Assembly: GCA_030683195.1 (NCBI GenBank)
Contig: JAUXQA010000209.1
Location: 1-12,473 of the forward strand
DNA length: 12,473 nucleotides
DNA from: Rhodoferax sp.
Lineage (GTDB): Bacteria; Pseudomonadota; Gammaproteobacteria; Burkholderiales; Burkholderiaceae_C
Direction of reading: 5' to 3'
Shown here: positions 6,200-11,885 of the stretch, one piece after another
Layout: each line of letters begins with the position of its first letter
Position numbering within the stretch: position 1 is the stretch's first letter
Position numbers and translations under genes: made by a program
Notes under the pieces: generated by a model
Database searches by the model: none
Seen by the model: the letters and a program-made list of their open reading frames with translations, nothing else
What the model was told of the DNA's origin: nothing

Positions 6200-6982
6200 A
6201 TGAAAAACCGGGTTTTGCCCCTCTCCTCACCCCCGACTGCGCCCCTGCACCTTTGGCGGGTGCTCACCCTGCTCCTGCTGGGCGGCCTGGTCGCCTGGGA
6301 CGCCTCGGGGCTCGACCTGAGCGTCATGGCTGGCTTGGGCACGGCGGGCGGTTTTCCGCTGCGGGACCAGTGGTGGCTGGAGACCGTGTTGCACAACGCG
6401 GTGCGGCAATTCGCCCTGGTGGCTTTTGTCGGCCTCTGGGTGATGGTGTGGCGCCCGGTGGGAGTCTTCAGGGGTTACCAGCGCATGGAGCGGCTTGAGA
6501 TGGTGATCGGCGTCACGTTGGCTTTGCTGACGATCAGTGGCATGAAACGCTTCAGTCTGACCAGTTGCCCGTGGGACCTACAGTCTTTTGGGGGGCTGGC
6601 CACCTACGTGTCGCACTGGCACTGGGGTGTGAAAGATGGCGGCTCGGGTGGCTGCTTCCCTGGGGGGCATGCGTCATCGGCGTTTGCTTTTGTGGCGCTG
6701 GTCTTGCCGGGTTTGTCCAGGGGGCCGGGCTCTGCGCAGCACCGCCGGGCGATGCGTCTGCTCGTTGGGGTGGTTCTGGCCGGGCTTGTCCTGGGGGGCG
6801 TTCAAACCCTGCGAGGCGCCCACTACCCGAGCCACACGCTATGGACGGGCTGGATTTGCTGGGTCGTGGTCTCGCTGAATCACTCGCTGTTTGTTTTCGC
6901 CCGGGACAAGCGGGCCGATCTGATCAACCGAAACTCCAGTATTGAAAATACAGAAAACCAGCCGCTAGACGCCGTTTTATAA
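6200..6982 (+). CDS. PAP2-family membrane phosphatase, probable lipid A/lipid phosphate phosphatase
   Basis: A 260-residue multi-pass membrane protein of the phosphatidic-acid phosphatase type 2 superfamily. Hydrophobic segments lie at about 20-33, 68-84, 100-113, 158-170, 186-201 and 214-228. The three phosphatase motifs are recognisable in variant form: K116-x6-CP (usually KxxxxxxRP), PGGHAS at 154-159 (usually PSGH, catalytic His157), and RGAHYPSH at 205-212 with His208 as nucleophile candidate. The final motif lacks the usual R-x5-H-x3-D spacing and Asp. The ATG at 6200 has no ribosome site, and the predicted transcription start is at or next to it; GTG at 6194 is an alternative. The PmrA-box-like operator and the neighbouring eptA suggest action on lipid A phosphates or undecaprenyl pyrophosphate (as in LpxE, LpxT, PgpB), or on phosphatidate from DgkA. 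mcr-1 is also followed by a pap2 gene. Confidence 0.88.
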   Translation: MKNRVLPLSSPPTAPLHLWRVLTLLLLGGLVAWDASGLDLSVMAGLGTAGGFPLRDQWWLETVLHNAVRQFALVAFVGLWVMVWRPVGVFRGYQRMERLEMVIGVTLALLTISGMKRFSLTSCPWDLQSFGGLATYVSHWHWGVKDGGSGGCFPGGHASSAFAFVALVLPGLSRGPGSAQHRRAMRLLVGVVLAGLVLGGVQTLRGAHYPSHTLWTGWICWVVVSLNHSLFVFARDKRADLINRNSSIENTENQPLDAVL

Positions 6983-7031
6983 AGATTTTCTTGTCAATAA
7001 GATGAGCAAGGTCAAGGTGGTGTGAAGCACC

Positions 7032-7055
7032 GGGGCGGCAGGCCGTTGCTGCCCC
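7032..7055. other. GC-rich hairpin between the PAP2 gene and the amrB fragment
   Basis: Arms GGGGCGGCA (7032-7040) and TGCTGCCCC (7047-7055) pair over 9 bp with one G-U, around a 6-nt loop. It lies 49 bp after the PAP2 stop and just before the point where amrB homology begins. No T-run follows on either strand, so it is at best a weak terminator; it may simply mark the rearrangement junction. Confidence 0.35.
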
Positions 7056-7060
7056 TTGCC

Positions 7061-7338
7061 CGGTGCACCGGACCCAGCAGCACCACGCGCCGAATGGTGT
7101 GGCGCACCGACTCAAGGCGGGCGAAGGCCAGTGCGGCGGTTGAGCCCGAATAAACGTAGCCTGCATGCGGCACGATGACGGCTTTGGGCGCTTTGGTCGG
7201 CGTATTGACTGGGGCATCAGCGGACCGTGCCTCGGCCAATAGGGCCATGACTTCGCTGGACAAGTGCTGACTCTGGCCGGGATAAAAAGCACCGGCCACA
7301 GCAGGTTGACGTACTTTAAGTGCGGGGTGTGTTGTCAT
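7061..7338 (-). pseudogene. amrB: truncated second copy of amrB (5' third only)
   Basis: From the ATG at 7338 the reading frame matches the complete amrB without gaps for 93 residues, 65 of them identical by hand count, including RQPAVAG-FYPGQ, VPHAGYVYSG and TIRRVVLLGPVHR. Directly after GPVHR the similarity stops. The frame then runs about 15 unrelated codons to a stop near 7012. The last two thirds of Memo, with the SSDLSH and Asp/Gly-rich motifs, are absent, so it cannot be a working Memo protein. Homology also extends upstream of the ATG to about 7388, including a TTGACA/TTGACC hexamer. Same orientation as the intact amrB at 889-1734. The 70% residue identity argues for an old duplication or for copies from two different lineages, not a recent copying event. 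Confidence 0.85.
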
Positions 7339-7388
7339 TTGAGGATCAGCTTAAGTCAAAAAAATGGCGCTGTTTTGCTGTGTGTCAA
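7061..7388 (-). repeat. right copy of the amrB 5' direct repeat
   Basis: Counterpart of 1458-1785. Shared features beyond the coding part are a TTGAC-type hexamer, GCAAA-CAG, CATT, TTTG and TAAGCTG blocks between it and the ATG, alignable with a single one-base gap. The copies bracket about 5.3 kb containing exactly eptA, dgkA, the two-component system and the PAP2 gene. Confidence 0.75.
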
Positions 7389-7397
7389 CACACAGCA
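7376..7397. promoter_or_regulatory. perfect 22-bp palindrome, possible operator
   Basis: Arms TGCTGTGTGT and ACACACAGCA (10 bp each, no mismatch) surround a central CA. On the minus strand it includes the TTGACA hexamer shared with the amrB promoter. No T-run follows in either direction, so an intrinsic terminator is unlikely. It may be an operator for a dimeric regulator. Confidence 0.45.
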
Positions 7398-7506
7398 GTT
7401 CCTGTAGCTTAGTAAACGTCGATTGTTCAAGAGCAGCTTGGGATCTGTCGGCATCCACTCCGAAATTTTCAACACCCTTCATTCAATCGCATTTTGTTGT
7501 GTCAAT

Positions 7507-7529
7507 TAAATGTGATAAAGTCACATTTA
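7507..7529. promoter_or_regulatory. CRP-like palindrome with 5-bp spacer
   Basis: Perfect 9-bp arms TAAATGTGA and TCACATTTA flank TAAAG. The half-sites TGTGA/TCACA are those of CRP-type sites, but the spacer is 5 bp instead of the usual 6, so the binder may be a different regulator. It lies 78 bp before the start of the unknown gene at 7608, in an AT-rich pocket that probably contains its promoter. A small hairpin (GCTGCT 7534-7539, AGCAGC 7546-7551) follows at once. Confidence 0.5.
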
Positions 7530-7607
7530 TGTTGCTGCTGACTGTAGCAGCGTGATCGGCATCGTCTTGATGCAACAAGTTTGGCAATTTGCCGCAAGGA
7601 GAGTTTT

Positions 7608-8279
7608 ATGTCCAAGTCTCACAAGGGTTCAGGAATCGTCACCGCGTCTGGCACATCTGGCAGTAGTTTTGGCGGGGGTCATGCAGGAGGCCATGGTTTG
7701 CAGGGGTCGGGCGATGTGTTCAGTTTCACCACCAGCGCAGGTGCGGTTACGGCGGCCAAGGTCACTTTGGCGTCCGGCACCACTGTGGCGCTTCCGCTGA
7801 CCACCGGCGTCACCTACAGTGTTTCTGGCGCAGATGTGCTGGCTACGCGCACTGACTCGAATACGACCGAGTCGGTGCGCTACAGCGATACCGATGCCGA
7901 CGGCTTCTTTCAGGTTATTTCGTCTTCCAAGGTGCTGACCACCGCCCCGCAAGTCAACTTGCTCGGTTTTTCAAACCGTGAAACGGTGTCAGTCACCCTC
8001 GACGCCGCCAAGGTGGTCACTGGGGTCACACAGGCTCATTGGAACGGTGTGGACAAAGTGCTGTTGTCAGCCACTGTCATCCCTGCCAACACCACCTGGG
8101 CAATCACCAATGGTTTGTTGGTTGAGACCCACACCGAGACTAACGGCCAAATCCACTGGGAAGTGTTTCGCGATGGCAACACCGATGGTGCCTACACCGA
8201 AGTGGCTTCCGGCACAGGCGCTTTGATCGATTTGGTGGGCGTGGTAGCCCAGACGGACGCCTTCGCCGCACTGCTCTGA
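7608..8279 (+). CDS. unrecognised protein with internal two-fold repeat
   Basis: I do not recognise this 223-residue protein. The ATG at 7608 is well supported by AAGGAGAG a few bases upstream. The first 35 residues are rich in Gly, Ser and His (FGGGHAGGHG at 21-30), without the hydrophobic stretch of a signal peptide or membrane anchor. The rest is rich in Thr, Val, Ala and Ser with alternating polar/hydrophobic residues, as in beta-sandwich proteins. Residues 68-105 and 162-201 look like two copies of one unit: a short strand, a Thr/Glu-rich hairpin, then an acidic Gly turn (DTDADG at 94-99; DGNTDG at 189-194) followed by an aromatic, two residues and S or A-S. The acidic turns resemble calcium-binding loops. 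It may be intracellular or exported by a route not needing an N-terminal signal. Followed by the DUF6502/DUF5666 pair on the same strand. Confidence 0.8.
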   Translation: MSKSHKGSGIVTASGTSGSSFGGGHAGGHGLQGSGDVFSFTTSAGAVTAAKVTLASGTTVALPLTTGVTYSVSGADVLATRTDSNTTESVRYSDTDADGFFQVISSSKVLTTAPQVNLLGFSNRETVSVTLDAAKVVTGVTQAHWNGVDKVLLSATVIPANTTWAITNGLLVETHTETNGQIHWEVFRDGNTDGAYTEVASGTGALIDLVGVVAQTDAFAALL

Positions 8280-8300
8280 GTTGGCTCGTTTGATGGTCTG

Positions 8301-8341
8301 CATGCGCGCAAGGTGGCCGATACACTCGTGCGCATGTTTTT
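8301..8341 (+). terminator. inverted repeat plus T-run between the unknown gene and the DUF6502 gene
   Basis: Arms CATGCGCGC (8301-8309) and GTGCGCATG (8328-8336) pair over 9 bp with one G-U around an 18-nt loop, followed by five Ts. This could end the transcript of the gene stopping at 8279. The loop also contains TACACT (8321-8326), a plausible -10 for the next gene, so the element could instead be an operator or attenuator. The large loop makes a plain terminator uncertain. Confidence 0.4.
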
Positions 8342-8361
8342 ATCAATGATCCAGGTGGACC

Positions 8362-9189
8362 ATGGACGCGCTTGAGCGTCAGGCCTTGCTGCTTGACGCC
8401 ATTCGGCGCGTCACGTTGCCACTGGTGCGCCTGTTGATAAACGAAGGCATTGGTTACCAGAGTTTCATATCGCAAATGAAGCCGGTGTTCATTGAGCAGG
8501 CGCTCGCACAAGTGCAAGAGCGCGGAGAAAAAGACACCGACTCGGCCCTCAGCCTGCGCAGTGGCATTGCCCGCAAGGACATCAACGCCTGGCGGCAAAA
8601 CCCACTGCTGGGTAAAAAAACCAGCAAGCGCAGCATTCCCTCTGAAGTTTTTACCCGCTGGATCAGCGATCCCGTTTATGAATTGCCAGATGGGCAGCCC
8701 CGAAAATTGCCCCGGGTTGGCCCGGCGCCCTCGTTTGAGTCCTTGTCGCGCAGCGTCAACCAGGACGTTCACCCCTTGTCCGTCTTGAATGAGCTAATCC
8801 GGCTTGGCTTGGCCGCGCTGGAATCGGGCGAGCACGGGGAGGAGCAGGTCGGTTTGCTGAACTCCGCTTTTGTGCCGCAACACGACCTGTCTGAGTTGCT
8901 GGCCTTGTTTGTCGATAACTTGTCGGCCCATCTTGAGACTGCCACCCATAACCTGCAAGCCCACACTCCGGCGCGGCTTGAGCAAGCGGCCTATGCGGGT
9001 GGCCTGACCCCTGACTCGGCCCAGGTGCTGTCTGATTTGTCCCGGCAGTTGTGGTCCAACATGCTGGATGACTTCATGACTGAGGCCCGCCGACTGCACG
9101 CGCAAGATGCGGGTCAAGGCACCCGACTGGTCCGGCTGGGCGCCTATTTTCATGATGGCCTGCAGCCCTCGCAACCCACCGACTCTTGA
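8362..9189 (+). CDS. DUF6502 family protein
   Basis: A 275-residue cytosolic protein resembling the DUF6502 family: an N-terminal helical region RRVTLPLVRLLINEGIGYQS (15-34), a second helix KPVFIEQAL (40-48), and the family-typical segment SLRSGIARKDINAWR (64-78), which reads like a helix-turn-helix. A middle part with FTRWISDP (97-104) and a helical C-terminal half without membrane segments follow. AGGTGG precedes the ATG by a few bases. The function is unknown; the helix-turn-helix look makes a regulatory role possible, but that is inference. It is followed after only 15 bp by the DUF5666 lipoprotein gene, so they form an operon; from memory, these two families are often neighbours in Burkholderiales. 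Confidence 0.85.
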   Translation: MDALERQALLLDAIRRVTLPLVRLLINEGIGYQSFISQMKPVFIEQALAQVQERGEKDTDSALSLRSGIARKDINAWRQNPLLGKKTSKRSIPSEVFTRWISDPVYELPDGQPRKLPRVGPAPSFESLSRSVNQDVHPLSVLNELIRLGLAALESGEHGEEQVGLLNSAFVPQHDLSELLALFVDNLSAHLETATHNLQAHTPARLEQAAYAGGLTPDSAQVLSDLSRQLWSNMLDDFMTEARRLHAQDAGQGTRLVRLGAYFHDGLQPSQPTDS

Positions 9190-9204
9190 TAAGGTTTTGC
9201 CCCT

Positions 9205-10845
9205 ATGCAAATGCTCCACTGTAAAAAAATTCTGCGGCAAGCCATCTCCGGCGTTAGTTTCTGGCTCGCTGGTCTGGCACTGGTCGCCTGTGGTGGTGGC
9301 GACCTGTTCAGCCTCGCGCCCGGCCTCGGTTCGGGTGGCACGGGCAGTGTTGCTGGCACGCTCACTGGTTTGGGCAGCGTGATTGTGGACGGCGTGCGAT
9401 ACGACGATAGCGCCGCTGCTCTGGAGCGTCAGTCTGATCTGGTGCAAACGCAAACACTCAGTCTGTCTGACCTGCAGGTGGGGCAGTATGTCTACCTGGA
9501 GCTGGATGCGTCAGGCACACCCACGCGGGTGCGCCTGGATTCGCAGTTGGTGGGGCTGGTTGGCAGTGTGAATACGAGCAAAGCGCAATTGACCGTTTGG
9601 GGGCAGACGGTAGGGATCAATACCGACGCCAGCCAAGGGCCGGTAACCGTGTTTTCTGGCTACGCGGGTCTGGCCGAGGTGAGTCCGACGGACCCAGTGC
9701 AGGTGTATGGCGTGTTGCAGACCGACCCCGCAAACAGCGCGCGTGAGCTGATCCGCGCCACCCGTATTGAGCGACTGGTCAGCACAGACGCCTTGCCCGC
9801 GCGGGTAACTGGCGCCCTCAATGCCAAAGGCACCGGGCTCACCTTGGCGGGTGTGCCACTGGACACCACCAAAATCACCAACCTCGCCGCCAAAGTGTTG
9901 TTGCAGGCTGGGCAAGTGGTCACGGTGGTGTTGCCTTGGCCCCAAGACCTGATTGGGCTGCCCAACTCCTTGCAGGCCACCTCGGTTCGGGTCGTGGGCA
10001 CTGCCGACAGCAGTGCCAGCACCCTGCGTTTGAGTGGAGTGGCGCAACTGCGAACCGATGGGCTGGTTTGGGTGCAGGGCGTTGTGGTCAACTTGTCCGA
10101 TCCATCACTTGCCACTTTGCGGGGCACAGTCACCAGTGGGACCTACGTCACCGTGACCGGGCAACTCAACCCCAGTATCGGGCAATTGGTTGCGACAGCC
10201 GTTGAAATGACGCCGGCAGGCGGACGCCCCGAGGAGTTGCGCGGGTCGATCACCTCCTTGATTGATCAGCGGTCGTTCATGGTGCGCGGCCTGCGTGTCA
10301 ACGCTGGTAATGCGGTGTGGGTGGGTGGTACGGCAGAGGGATTGGTCAATGGCCGCTATGTTGAACTGACCGGTAGCGTCACTGGCAATGTCTTCAACGC
10401 CAGTAAAGTTGTCCTACAGGATGGGCTGCCAGAGAAGGCGGTGCTGGACATCACCGGCGTGGTTCAGTCTGCCGATCAAAGCAACCGCAAAGCAAAGCTG
10501 TTGACCTCTGATGGGCAGACACTGACCGTTGTTTTTAGTGTGAACGACAGCCTGCCTTCAGTGGGTGACACCGTGCGGGTGGAAGGCCTCTGGAAGGATG
10601 GCACTCTGCAGTCGCGTACCTTGAGTCGCCAGTCGCCCAAGGATGACACGGCAACCCAACTCGAAGGCATCGTCGATGCGGTTGGCGACGGGCAGTTCAC
10701 GCTCAACGGTGTACAGGTTGCGGTAGATGCATCGCTTTTTGGCGGGCTGCAGATCAGCCGGGGCGAACGTGTCGAGGTGCTGGTCAACCGATCTGGCAAT
10801 AGCTACACCCTGGTTGGCTTCAAAGCAAAACCACCCCGGCGCTGA
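9205..10845 (+). CDS. DUF5666-type repeat lipoprotein
   Basis: A 546-residue exported lipoprotein. Residues 1-28 form a lipoprotein signal (basic start, hydrophobic core WLAGLAL) ending in the lipobox L26-V-A-C29; Gly30 at +2 favours the outer membrane. A Gly-rich linker follows, then GTLTGLGSVIVDGVRYDDS (51-69), the characteristic opening of DUF5666 proteins. The remainder looks like about seven related beta-rich units beginning near 49, 116, 199, 276, 345, 414 and 486, each with a small barrel-like pattern: G-x-(V/I/L), a strand, a G-V/G-L turn, then G-(Q/D/R/E)-x-V-x-V and a V-x-G or V-x-L ending. Seven units is my reading by eye. AAGG stands 10 bases before the ATG at 9205. Ligand and role are unknown; a stacked-barrel protein on the cell surface or in the periplasm is the natural expectation. 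Convergent with the receptor gene after 34 bp. Confidence 0.85.
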   Translation: MQMLHCKKILRQAISGVSFWLAGLALVACGGGDLFSLAPGLGSGGTGSVAGTLTGLGSVIVDGVRYDDSAAALERQSDLVQTQTLSLSDLQVGQYVYLELDASGTPTRVRLDSQLVGLVGSVNTSKAQLTVWGQTVGINTDASQGPVTVFSGYAGLAEVSPTDPVQVYGVLQTDPANSARELIRATRIERLVSTDALPARVTGALNAKGTGLTLAGVPLDTTKITNLAAKVLLQAGQVVTVVLPWPQDLIGLPNSLQATSVRVVGTADSSASTLRLSGVAQLRTDGLVWVQGVVVNLSDPSLATLRGTVTSGTYVTVTGQLNPSIGQLVATAVEMTPAGGRPEELRGSITSLIDQRSFMVRGLRVNAGNAVWVGGTAEGLVNGRYVELTGSVTGNVFNASKVVLQDGLPEKAVLDITGVVQSADQSNRKAKLLTSDGQTLTVVFSVNDSLPSVGDTVRVEGLWKDGTLQSRTLSRQSPKDDTATQLEGIVDAVGDGQFTLNGVQVAVDASLFGGLQISRGERVEVLVNRSGNSYTLVGFKAKPPRR

Positions 10846-10860
10846 TCCAGGCACCTGGAT
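10845..10860. other. short palindrome between convergent genes
   Basis: Arms ATCCAGG and CCTGGAT surround CA, starting at the last base of the DUF5666 stop codon. It sits in the 34-bp gap between two convergent genes where a shared terminator would be expected, but no T-run follows on either strand. Confidence 0.3.
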
Positions 10861-10879
10861 AGATCAGCCCTATTGGTGG

Positions 10880-11848
10880 TCAGGCGTCGATCTTGACCTT
10901 GGCGTCCTGCGCCACCTGGGTCCATTTCTTTTGCTCTGCCTTGATGAAGTTGGCGAACTTTTCGGTGCTGCCGCCACCGTCTTCAGCGCCGTATTGGTCC
11001 ATTTTTTCTTTCACGTCCGGCATGGCCAGGACTTTGTTGACGTCTTCGTTCATGCGCTGCACCATGGCAGGCGGCATTTTGGCGGGCCCCATCAGGCCGT
11101 ACCAGACCGTGGCCTCAAAGCCCGTAAACCCTGACTCGTCCATGGTTGGTACGTTCGGGAAACTCTTGGCGCGCTGCAGGCGGGTTTGGGCAATGGCGAT
11201 TGCCTTGCCGCTCTTGATGTGCGGCGCCGCCGAGGTCATGGTCTCAAAACAATAGTTCACCTGCCCGCCGATCAGGTCGATCAGCGCCGGGCCGGACCCC
11301 CGGTAGGGAATGTGCAGGGCAAAAATCTTGGCCTGCAGCTTGAACATCTCCAGCGCAAAGTGTTGCGCCGAGCCGCCGCCAGCCGATGCAAAGCTGACTT
11401 GCCCTGGCTTGGCTTTGCAGAGGGCGACCAGATCTTTGACGGTTTTGGCGGGCTGCTCCGTGTTGCACACCAAAACATTGGGCGTGATGCCGATCATGCT
11501 GATGGGGGCAAAGTCGCGCTCGGCGTTGTAGTTGAGCTTGGTGCCCATGGCGGGGGCCAGCGCGTGGCTGTTGATGTGCGCCATGATGAGGGTGTTGCCG
11601 TCACCGGGCTGCTTGGACACGTAGTCGGCCGCAATCACGCCAGCCGCCCCAGCCTTGTTCTCAATCACCACCGGCACATTCCACATGATGGCCAGCTTTT
11701 GGCCCACCACGCGCGCCAGCGCATCCGTGCCGCCGCCCGGCGGGAAGCCCACAATGATGCGCACCGGCCCGGCGGGCAAGGTTTGAGCCCCAAGCATCGG
11801 GGCGGCGAGGGCGGCCGTGGTGGCGGCAATGAAATTTCTGCGTTGCAT
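10880..11848 (-). CDS. Bug-family (TctC) periplasmic solute-binding protein
   Basis: A 322-residue tripartite tricarboxylate transporter receptor of the Bug family. Residues 1-22 are an export signal with a twin-arginine-like start (RRNFI) and an Ala-rich core, probably cut after GAQ. The mature part opens with the family signature VRIIVGFPPGGGTDALAR (29-46), followed by VENKAGAAG-type (62-70) and PGDGNTLIM (81-89) motifs, and the typical VSFASAGGGSAQH (151-163) and IPYRGSGPAL segments. GGAG lies 8 bases before the ATG. No membrane subunits (TctA/TctB) are nearby, which is common for Bug proteins in Burkholderiales, where many are orphans. It lies 37 bp downstream of the aminotransferase gene on the same strand, so the ligand may be an organic acid linked to glyoxylate or amino-acid metabolism; this is inference. 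Confidence 0.93.
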   Translation of the reverse strand: MQRRNFIAATTAALAAPMLGAQTLPAGPVRIIVGFPPGGGTDALARVVGQKLAIMWNVPVVIENKAGAAGVIAADYVSKQPGDGNTLIMAHINSHALAPAMGTKLNYNAERDFAPISMIGITPNVLVCNTEQPAKTVKDLVALCKAKPGQVSFASAGGGSAQHFALEMFKLQAKIFALHIPYRGSGPALIDLIGGQVNYCFETMTSAAPHIKSGKAIAIAQTRLQRAKSFPNVPTMDESGFTGFEATVWYGLMGPAKMPPAMVQRMNEDVNKVLAMPDVKEKMDQYGAEDGGGSTEKFANFIKAEQKKWTQVAQDAKVKIDA

Positions 11849-11885
11849 GGTGGGTCTCCGGTAGGTTGTAGGAATTGACTGCGCT

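Noticed and set aside
7012..7338. Truncated amrB copy considered as a functional 108-residue gene
   Set aside because: Similarity stops after GPVHR and the last codons are unrelated junction sequence; the catalytic/metal residues of the C-terminal two thirds are missing.
7061..7388. Right amrB fragment considered as part of an insertion sequence or integron-like end
   Set aside because: It is plainly the 5' end of a Memo gene with promoter region; no transposase, terminal inverted repeats or attachment-site core are visible at either border.
7412..7440. GTTCAAGAGC-like stretch resembling a tRNA T-loop
   Set aside because: No matching acceptor stem, anticodon arm or D-loop could be paired around it.
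11186..11878. Open frame of 230 codons on the plus strand opposite the Bug receptor
   Set aside because: The receptor frame on the minus strand has signal peptide, family motifs and ribosome site; the plus frame has none.
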